Below, in pieces: positions 24,924 through 31,303 of a DNA stretch of 59,840 nucleotides. Source of the stretch: Alistipes sp. CAG:831 (GTDB lineage: Bacteria; Bacteroidota; Bacteroidia; Bacteroidales; UBA932); assembly GCA_000432775.1 (NCBI GenBank), contig HF990375.1:1-59840 (forward strand). Direction: 5' to 3'. The translations under genes were made by a program, and so were the position numbers. How positions within the stretch are numbered: the stretch's first letter is position 1; each line of letters opens with the position of its first letter. The notes beneath the pieces were generated by a model. That model was not told the origin of the DNA. It worked only from the letters and a program-made list of their open reading frames with translations, and ran no database searches.

Positions 24924-25376
24924 ATGAAACGAAATCCATTTCCTATTGCTAGGGTTATAGTAGTTTCGATAATCAGCATTTTTTTGATGACTGGTTGCAT
25001 TATAAAAGATCGAGTTACTGTTACCTACTTGGGACCAAAAACAGTGACTAATGAGAAACAGGTCGCTAGTTTTACAAAAAATTATCCTAGTGAAATTAAC
25101 ATCCATAAAGTAGACTATACAATCTATGACATGGAGTGGAACTCTATTGAGTCCGGAGCATTGGAATATCATCCTGACGGCGATTACTACGCTATTGAAT
25201 GGGCAAAAGTACAGAGAATAAAGGGCGAAGAAAATGATACGGTTCTTGTCTATTTCGAGAATAATGATACAGAGTATATGAGGGGGATATACGTTGAAAT
25301 GAAACCTTATGGACAAATGGACCCAGGGATACATGTGAGACAACTACCCGCAGGGGTCGATGAATTGCCGGAATGA
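24924..25376 (+). CDS. AT-rich small putative lipoprotein
   Basis: A 150-residue protein with a lipoprotein signal: hydrophobic 8-22 and lipobox L-M-T-G-C, Cys25. The mature part is mostly predicted strands with many Tyr, Asp and Glu (Y-T-I-Y-D-M-E-W, Y-Y-A-I-E-W-A-K) and ends in an acidic tail. I recognise no family. Its base composition is clearly richer in A and T than its neighbours and its codon choices differ (many AAA, GAA, ATA), so recent acquisition is likely. It stands alone between the tadA-yqaA unit and tRNA-Gln, a common integration point. Confidence 0.7.
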   Translation: MKRNPFPIARVIVVSIISIFLMTGCIIKDRVTVTYLGPKTVTNEKQVASFTKNYPSEINIHKVDYTIYDMEWNSIESGALEYHPDGDYYAIEWAKVQRIKGEENDTVLVYFENNDTEYMRGIYVEMKPYGQMDPGIHVRQLPAGVDELPE

Positions 25377-25396
25377 TGTAATTTCGAAAAAATTAT

Positions 25397-25404
25397 TACC
25401 TTTG
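25397..25404 (+). promoter_or_regulatory. -7 box for tRNA-Gln
   Basis: TACCTTTG fits TAnnTTTG and ends 11 bases before the first base of the tRNA. Probably also drives the lipoprotein gene right behind the tRNA. Confidence 0.65.
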
Positions 25405-25415
25405 CACCCAGGTAT

Positions 25416-25486
25416 TGACCTATGGTGTAATGGTAGCACTACAGATTTTGGTTCTGTCTGTAGAGGTTCGAATCCTCTTAGGTCAA
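25416..25486 (+). tRNA. tRNA-Gln (anticodon TTG)
   Basis: The 7-bp acceptor stem TGACCTA/TAGGTCA (25416-25422 with 25479-25485) closes correctly with A25486 as discriminator. The D-loop, the anticodon stem ACAGA/TCTGT with loop TTTTGGT giving anticodon TTG, and a T arm with GGTTCGAATCC are all present. U1-A72 is usual for glutamine tRNA. CCA is not encoded. The ATG of the next gene is 11 bases downstream. Confidence 0.95.
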
Positions 25487-25496
25487 CAACAGCACA

Positions 25497-26462
25497 ATGA
25501 TAAAATCTTTTTTCATAACTTTACTTTTTTTGACAATTACACCCCTGTTTTTCAGCGGGTGTAATTTTCATTATAAGACCATGGAGCGCGGGCCTCAGCC
25601 CTTTCCGACCGTCTCCGTCCCCTCCATGCTATCAGGACAGGACGCGGCGGAATATGCGGCGGAACATTTCTGGAACAGGTATTTCGACTCCACGGCATCA
25701 TGGTCAGGCATCTCCGACACCCTTGTCGGCGGCGTAAGGGAGCAGGATATGACGGAAGCCGCAAGAGAATACCTTCTCGCCCTCTGGTCCATACCCTACG
25801 ACCGGGCCTTCAAGGCTCAGGCACATCTGATGTCCCTGGCCGAGAAATCCTTAGAACGGGACACCAGCGGACACATCTACGACTGGTTCACTGCAACGAT
25901 GGAATCCGCCCTCTGGCATCCTCTGTCTGAGATGCGCAACGAGGGGCTCTACATACCGGTAATCGAAAGCATACTGAAGACCAGACGTACCGGGGAACAT
26001 TACAGCACCTATTATCAGCAGCAGCTGGCCTCCTGCAGGAAAAACAGCCCGGGCAGCGCCGCCGCCGATTTCACTTTCACTGATGCCCAAGGCCGGCTTC
26101 ACAGCCTATACGGCACCTCCGGAGAATACACCCTGCTGCTGTTCTCCAATCCAGGCTGCCCTGCCTGCCGCGAGATTGTCTCAATGCTGAAAAGCAGCCC
26201 CCTGATAAGCCGTATGGTACAGGATGACCGCTTGAATCTCCTCAGCATCTACATCGACGAAGACCTTGGCGAGTGGTACAAAGGCCTGTCCGACTACCCC
26301 GCAGAATGGATTACCGGCTACAACCAGGACCTGACCATCCGCGATGCCCTCACCTACGACATCCGCGCCATCCCCTCCCTCTACCTCCTCGACAGGGACA
26401 AGAAAGTCCTCTTCAAGGACATCTCACCCTCGATGCTGATGCTCCAGCTCGAAACATTTTAA
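25497..26462 (+). CDS. Thioredoxin-fold lipoprotein with DUF5106-like N-terminal region
   Basis: A 321-residue exported protein: lipoprotein signal with lipobox F-F-S-G-C (Cys22), a helical region of about 150 residues resembling DUF5106, then a TlpA/AhpC-like thioredoxin domain (about 187-315). The redox motif is C-P-A-C at 221-224, followed by the cis-proline segment A-I-P-S-L-Y near 290. This layout is typical of Bacteroidota envelope thiol-disulfide proteins. It begins 10 bases after tRNA-Gln and is most simply read as its downstream cistron. Its last 4 bases overlap the end of the convergent PlsC gene. Confidence 0.85.
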   Translation: MIKSFFITLLFLTITPLFFSGCNFHYKTMERGPQPFPTVSVPSMLSGQDAAEYAAEHFWNRYFDSTASWSGISDTLVGGVREQDMTEAAREYLLALWSIPYDRAFKAQAHLMSLAEKSLERDTSGHIYDWFTATMESALWHPLSEMRNEGLYIPVIESILKTRRTGEHYSTYYQQQLASCRKNSPGSAAADFTFTDAQGRLHSLYGTSGEYTLLLFSNPGCPACREIVSMLKSSPLISRMVQDDRLNLLSIYIDEDLGEWYKGLSDYPAEWITGYNQDLTIRDALTYDIRAIPSLYLLDRDKKVLFKDISPSMLMLQLETF

Positions 26463-27664
26463 AGATACTCCCGCCCGGAGAGGCCGCGCCAGAGGGCGTA
26501 GTACTTGAGGGTGGACACGGGCTTTGTCGCCACCATCTGGTAACGGAGCGAAGGTCCGCAGTTGAAGTACATGGAGCGGGAGAGGAAGGTGCCGTAGCCG
26601 GTTATCTCCTCTATACGGAAAACCTCACGGACGTCCCCATACGAAAGTTCCAGTCGGTCACCGTACATGGCCACGGATGCACTGTCCGAGAGCGTGGTGA
26701 ACACCCCGTCCTTTTTCAGCGTCAGCCTGAAGCACCCGTCATCATGCACTATCGGCCCGTCCGTGCGCTGTCTCAGCTCGGCACAGTGCTCATGCACCCA
26801 GCGTTTCTGAAAGCGGTTCCATTCGGCGAAATTGCCAAACGGCATGTAATTCCCCTTCTCGAACCATCCGGTCTCCAGACATTTGGCCGTCAGACCACAA
26901 CTGCATGACAGCCAGTTGCCCCTGGTCTCGACCGTCCCGAAACGCAGGCAGTGCGGACAGATATAGGCGGCATACTGCAGCCCCTCGGCAAGGGCCTTCC
27001 CGCGGTAAAGCGCACCCGTTGCTGCCTGAGCCTCGTACGCATTGACCCTCAGGTCCCGGCAGATGGCGGCATATATTTCCTCAACTGTCATCCGGGAAAT
27101 CTCTTCTGCAGTATACTCATGAACAAGTTCTCCCCTCATAGGCCCCTTCCGCTTATGGTCTGCCCAACGGGGCCGCAACAGGTATCCTCCGGTAAAACGG
27201 TAAGTAAGCAGAGCCACGCCCGTATCCTTCACCAAGGCGGCGGTGCGGGGCGAAATATACTCGGTCTCCCCGTCCCAGCTGCGGTTGCCCTCCGGGAACA
27301 TCCCGACGGAGACTCCCGCCCGCAGGTTGGCCTCTATCAGGGCAATGGCCGCATCCCCCTTGGCGCCCTTCTCGCGGGGAATGATACCGAAAAGGGGGTT
27401 GAGGAAGAATCCGGCAATACCCCTTGTCAAGGAGGCATTGGCCACGAAGCGCATGTGGCGGCGGGTACCGATGACCATCAGCGCCGGGTCCAGGTTCTGG
27501 GTATGGTTGCCCAGGCACAGAAAGGTACGGCTCTGCACCTTACAGGGCCTGTAACTGATATGCAGGATTATATTGACGAAAGGGCCGATGAATGTACGGC
27601 AAAAGGCGTAGACTCCGCGCTGGAAGCCTACGCCTTTTGTAATCTTTGAACGGTCTGACTGCAT
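26459..27664 (-). CDS. 1-acyl-glycerol-3-phosphate acyltransferase (PlsC) with zinc-ribbon-like C-terminal domain
   Basis: A 401-residue acyltransferase. The catalytic H-x4-D is N-H-T-Q-N-L-D (His54, Asp59) and the acceptor motif is F-P-E-G at 123-126, as in enzymes that acylate lysophosphatidic acid. It is longer than simple PlsC (about 240): residues about 230-260 carry C-P-H-C (236-239) and C-S-C (254-256), a probable zinc knuckle, and about 100 further residues of strand-rich sequence with no motif I know. It starts 6 bases after the acyl-CoA ligase gene in the same direction, so fatty acid activation and transfer are co-expressed. Confidence 0.85.
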   Translation of the reverse strand: MQSDRSKITKGVGFQRGVYAFCRTFIGPFVNIILHISYRPCKVQSRTFLCLGNHTQNLDPALMVIGTRRHMRFVANASLTRGIAGFFLNPLFGIIPREKGAKGDAAIALIEANLRAGVSVGMFPEGNRSWDGETEYISPRTAALVKDTGVALLTYRFTGGYLLRPRWADHKRKGPMRGELVHEYTAEEISRMTVEEIYAAICRDLRVNAYEAQAATGALYRGKALAEGLQYAAYICPHCLRFGTVETRGNWLSCSCGLTAKCLETGWFEKGNYMPFGNFAEWNRFQKRWVHEHCAELRQRTDGPIVHDDGCFRLTLKKDGVFTTLSDSASVAMYGDRLELSYGDVREVFRIEEITGYGTFLSRSMYFNCGPSLRYQMVATKPVSTLKYYALWRGLSGREYL

Positions 27665-27670
27665 GCCGGC

Positions 27671-29401
27671 TTATTTTTGGTCAGCTGCCTGGTTCTTCTT
27701 CGCCTCCTCCTCTTCGAGCACGCGGTAGGCCACCTTGCCGACAAGGGTCTTGGGCAGCTCGCTGCGGAACTCGATGTCATAGGGCATGGCGTACTTGGCA
27801 ATGTACTTGCGGCAGTAGGCCAGAAGCTCGTCCTTGGTCTCCTGCGTGGGTTCATAGCCGGGGCGGAGCATGACGAATGCCTTTACTTTCTGCATCTTGT
27901 AGGGATCGGGAACTCCTATGATACAGCTCATCTGCACCTTTTCATGCGCATCGAGGATATTCTCGAGCTGAGCCGGATATACGTTGTAGCCGGAAGTGAC
28001 TATCATCCTCTTGATCCGGCCCCGGAAGTAGACGAATCCCTGGTCGTCCATGCAGCCTAGGTCTCCGGTATAGAGCCAGGTCAGGCCGTCAGCATGCCTG
28101 CGGAGGGTCCTGGCTGTCTCATCGGGCTTGTTGTAGTAGCCGAGCATGACTGTGGGGCCGGAAAGCACGATCTCACCCTCTTCTCCGTAGGGCAGCTCCT
28201 CTTCGGTATCCGGTTTCACTATCTTGAAATATGTGTCGGGGAAAGGTATGCCGATGCTGCCCTCCTTCTGAAGCTTGACCGGAGTCAGGCAGCAGGCGGT
28301 GACGCACTCGGTGGTGCCGTAACCCTCGCGCACCTTGATGGTGGCCTTATGGTCTGCAAGGAACTTGTCCATCTTCTTCTTCAGCTCTATTGACAGGGAG
28401 TCTCCGCCGGAGAATACGCCCTTGAGGTGGGAGAAGTCGGCTTTCTCCATATTGGGCAGACGCAGCATGGCCTCGTATAAGGTGGGCACGCCGGCGATAA
28501 AGTTGCATTTGTTCTTGGTTATCAGCTTGGAGTAGCTCTTGGGGGTGAAGCGGGGCACGAGAACGCACCTGCCGCCCTTGGCCAGCATCGTGTGGATGCA
28601 GACTCCGAGGCCGAAGCCGTGGAATACGGGCATGGCGGCCAGCATCTTGTCCCCGGGGCCGAACATAGGATTGGTGGCTATGACCTGCTCGGCGAGGGCA
28701 TTGAAATTGCGGTTGGTGAGCATGATACCCTTGGTGGTGCCGGTGGTGCCGCCGGAGTAAAGGATGACGGCGGGATCATTGTCGTCGCGTTCCACCTTAT
28801 AATTGTAGAAACAGCACTTCGAAAGCTTCATGAAGTCCTTCCAGGTGATGACCGGAGCATCCTTAGGTATCCTGGCTATCTTGTAGCCTTCGGTGATCAT
28901 ATAGCCGGTCTTCAGGGGCTGGGCCAGCTCGTCCTTTATGCGGGCGAGTATGACGTTGACGATGCCTGTATTCTTGCGTATGGCCTCTATCTTGCCGTAG
29001 AACTGGTCGAGGGTGATGACCGTAATGCTGTTGGATTCGTTCAGATAGAACTCTATCTCCTTCTCGCTCGAGAGAGGGTGTACCATGCTGGCAATGCCGC
29101 CTACCAGGTTGATTGCATAGAACATGTAGATGGCCTGGGGGCAGTTGGGCATGGCGATGGTCACACAGTCACCCTTTCGGATGCCGATAGTCTTCAGAGC
29201 CTTGGCGCACTGCTCTATCTTCTTGATCATCTTCGCATACGTGGTGGATTTGCCCATGAAGTCAAAGGCCACGTTCTTCGGGTAACGGGCAGCGACAGAA
29301 GCTACCATGTCGAACATAGAGCCCTTGAAATAATCCAGATGCACGGGCACTCCCTCGGTGTAGGGATACCACGGTGTTTTTACGGTTTTGTTTTCAGACA
29401 T
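27671..29401 (-). CDS. fadD: Long-chain fatty-acid CoA ligase (AMP-binding enzyme)
   Basis: A 576-residue adenylate-forming enzyme that activates fatty acids to acyl-CoA (or acyl-AMP for ACP loading). Motifs: P-loop Y-S-G-G-T-T-G-T-T-K-G (215-225), Y-G-T-T-E (near 370), Y-T-G-D-L-G, and the hinge G-R-I-K-R-M-I-V-T-S-G-Y-N-V-Y-P with the catalytic lysine near the C-terminus (G-K-V-A-Y-R). Length fits FadD-type ligases. Lipid context: the PlsC-type gene 6 bases downstream. The upstream sodium/phosphate symporter gene is 161 bases away with its own promoter region between. Fatty-acid chain length cannot be read. Confidence 0.88.
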   Translation of the reverse strand: MSENKTVKTPWYPYTEGVPVHLDYFKGSMFDMVASVAARYPKNVAFDFMGKSTTYAKMIKKIEQCAKALKTIGIRKGDCVTIAMPNCPQAIYMFYAINLVGGIASMVHPLSSEKEIEFYLNESNSITVITLDQFYGKIEAIRKNTGIVNVILARIKDELAQPLKTGYMITEGYKIARIPKDAPVITWKDFMKLSKCCFYNYKVERDDNDPAVILYSGGTTGTTKGIMLTNRNFNALAEQVIATNPMFGPGDKMLAAMPVFHGFGLGVCIHTMLAKGGRCVLVPRFTPKSYSKLITKNKCNFIAGVPTLYEAMLRLPNMEKADFSHLKGVFSGGDSLSIELKKKMDKFLADHKATIKVREGYGTTECVTACCLTPVKLQKEGSIGIPFPDTYFKIVKPDTEEELPYGEEGEIVLSGPTVMLGYYNKPDETARTLRRHADGLTWLYTGDLGCMDDQGFVYFRGRIKRMIVTSGYNVYPAQLENILDAHEKVQMSCIIGVPDPYKMQKVKAFVMLRPGYEPTQETKDELLAYCRKYIAKYAMPYDIEFRSELPKTLVGKVAYRVLEEEEAKKNQAADQK

Positions 29402-29454
29402 ATAGACAGGTTATAGGGTTTTATTGTCGCGAAGATAAACAATTATTTCCATCG

Positions 29455-29462
29455 CAAAACTA
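29455..29462 (-). promoter_or_regulatory. -7 box for the fadD-plsC unit
   Basis: Minus strand reads TAGTTTTG, fitting TAnnTTTG, about 53 bases before the fadD start. The rest of the 161-base gap shows no other structure. Confidence 0.5.
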
Positions 29463-29562
29463 TTTCAGCACCAATTATTTGCATTATGCAGACATAGTTT
29501 TCGGCAAATACGGAAGTTCCAATCACTTGCGGCGTGGTGCTATTCTTCAGTACCTGAGACCC

Positions 29563-31254
29563 CTAATTGACCTCGACCAGCGCCTCCGACACATTGATGG
29601 CGAAGTCCCCGACCCGCTCGCATTCCGAAACGAGGTCCATGTAGTAGACTCCGCGGAGATAGCCGCTCTCCTCGGACTCTATGTGACGGAGATGCTCCTC
29701 CTTGAGGTTGTCGCGGTACTCGTTGATGTCGTGCTCGGCATCCTGGGCGTTGGAGATGTTGATGATATGGTTGAAACCGGACTTGAGGTTGTCGGTCATG
29801 CTGGCGATGGCCACATCCACCAGATCAAGCATGTGGTTGAGTTTCTTGACGGTAGACTCTTCGAATTTCTGACCGTGAAGGTTCTTGCGCTGGAGGATAC
29901 GCCCGATGTTGTAACCGGAGTCGCCCATGCTCTCCAGCTCACTGATGATCTTGTACATGGCGTGAAGCTTGTTGTTGCCCTCCTGACTGAGCTCGCCCTC
30001 GGCTATGTTGTTGAGATACTTGGCTATCTCGAACTCTATACGGTCGGTAATCTGCTCGTAGTGCTCCAGTTTCTTGAACAGGGTATCGAAGCGGTTCTCG
30101 TCATCGGCCTCGTTTACGGCCTGGCGGGCATAGACATACTGTCTGCGGACGATGTCTGCAAAGTGGACTATCTCCTGCTCGGCCTGCTCCAGGGACAGTT
30201 CCGAAGTGCTCATCATACCGCCCTGAATGTATCTCAGGCGGAATACCTCCTCCTCGTCCTTATGACCCTTGATTATCCAGGTCACCAGCTTGACTATCTG
30301 GGGTGTGAACCATATCAGGATGCAGGTGTTGGTGATATTGAACAGGGTATGTACTGTCGATATTGCGTAAAGCAGGGATGCGGAAGAAGTGAAGGGATCC
30401 TCGCCTCCGAGGCCCACCACTATCCTGGCCACCAGCCAGAGGAAGGGCTTGTAGAGGGCCAGCACCCAGATGACTCCGAAGACGTTGAATACCGTATGGG
30501 CCAGAGCCGCGCGCTTGGCGGAGATATTGCCCACTGACGCGGCTATGTTGGCAGTGATGGTCGTGCCTATGTTCTCACCGAGCACCATCGCTGCGGCTAT
30601 CTCGAACGGTATCCAGCCCTGGCTGGCCATGACCAGAGTCAGGGCGACAGTGGCGCTTGAGGACTGCAGGATAATGGTAAGGACCGTTCCTACAAGGACG
30701 AATATCAGCACGGAGAAGAATCCCCAGTCGGTCCATCTCTGGATAAATGCAAGGGCCTCAGGGTTGGCGCCAAGGTCCGGCACTGAATTCTTGAGGAAGG
30801 TCAGTCCCAGGAATAGGAGGGCAAAGCCTATGATCATCTCGCCGATGCTCTTGCGCTTCTGGGACTTGAACATCATGAAGGCAAATCCGATACCGATCAG
30901 GGGAATGGACAGGACAGATATGTCGGCCGTAAATCCCAGCAGGGAGATGAGCCACGAGGTGACCGTAGTTCCGATATTGGCTCCCATAATCACGCCGACA
31001 GCCTGTGTAAGGCTCAGCAGCCCGGCATTGACGAAGCTGACAATCATCACGGTAGTCGCACTTGAGGACTGGATGACGGCAGTAATCAGGGTTCCGGTGA
31101 GGACGCGGGTGAACGAGTTGGCCGTCATGGCCGAAAGGATGGAGCGGAGGCGGTTGCCGGCAACCTTCTGCAGACCCTCGCTCATCAGCGTCATGCCGTA
31201 AAGGAAGAGTCCCAGAGCCCCGAGCAGAGTCAATATCTGGAATATGGCACTCAT
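29563..31254 (-). CDS. Na+/phosphate symporter with PhoU-like domain
   Basis: A 563-residue protein. The membrane part has the NptA/PF02690 pattern with two inverted repeats, each with Q-S-S-S-A-T (first at 62-67, second near 215). A cytosolic PhoU-like helical domain occupies about 345-563, including E-L-E-S-M-G-D-S near 430. It imports phosphate with sodium, and the PhoU part likely tunes activity. I start at ATG 31254, not the earlier in-frame start at 31284, because the -7 box at 31282-31289 would otherwise lie in the coding region. It is divergent from the large surface-protein gene at 31304. Confidence 0.88.
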   Translation of the reverse strand: MSAIFQILTLLGALGLFLYGMTLMSEGLQKVAGNRLRSILSAMTANSFTRVLTGTLITAVIQSSSATTVMIVSFVNAGLLSLTQAVGVIMGANIGTTVTSWLISLLGFTADISVLSIPLIGIGFAFMMFKSQKRKSIGEMIIGFALLFLGLTFLKNSVPDLGANPEALAFIQRWTDWGFFSVLIFVLVGTVLTIILQSSSATVALTLVMASQGWIPFEIAAAMVLGENIGTTITANIAASVGNISAKRAALAHTVFNVFGVIWVLALYKPFLWLVARIVVGLGGEDPFTSSASLLYAISTVHTLFNITNTCILIWFTPQIVKLVTWIIKGHKDEEEVFRLRYIQGGMMSTSELSLEQAEQEIVHFADIVRRQYVYARQAVNEADDENRFDTLFKKLEHYEQITDRIEFEIAKYLNNIAEGELSQEGNNKLHAMYKIISELESMGDSGYNIGRILQRKNLHGQKFEESTVKKLNHMLDLVDVAIASMTDNLKSGFNHIINISNAQDAEHDINEYRDNLKEEHLRHIESEESGYLRGVYYMDLVSECERVGDFAINVSEALVEVN

Positions 31255-31281
31255 ATTTCTGCAAATTACTTCAAAATTATG

Positions 31282-31289
31282 CAAATATA
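31282..31289 (-). promoter_or_regulatory. -7 box for the Na/Pi symporter gene
   Basis: Minus strand reads TATATTTG; a second candidate, TAATTTTG, lies at 31272-31279. Only 2 bases separate 31282-31289 from the plus-strand -7 box of the divergent gene. Confidence 0.55.
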
Positions 31290-31291
31290 AC

Positions 31292-31299
31292 TATCTTTG
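31292..31299 (+). promoter_or_regulatory. -7 box for the HExxH-barrel gene
   Basis: TATCTTTG fits TAnnTTTG and ends 4 bases before the ATG at 31304. Transcription would start at or next to the start codon, giving a leaderless message. Confidence 0.6.
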
Positions 31300-31303
31300 C
31301 CAC

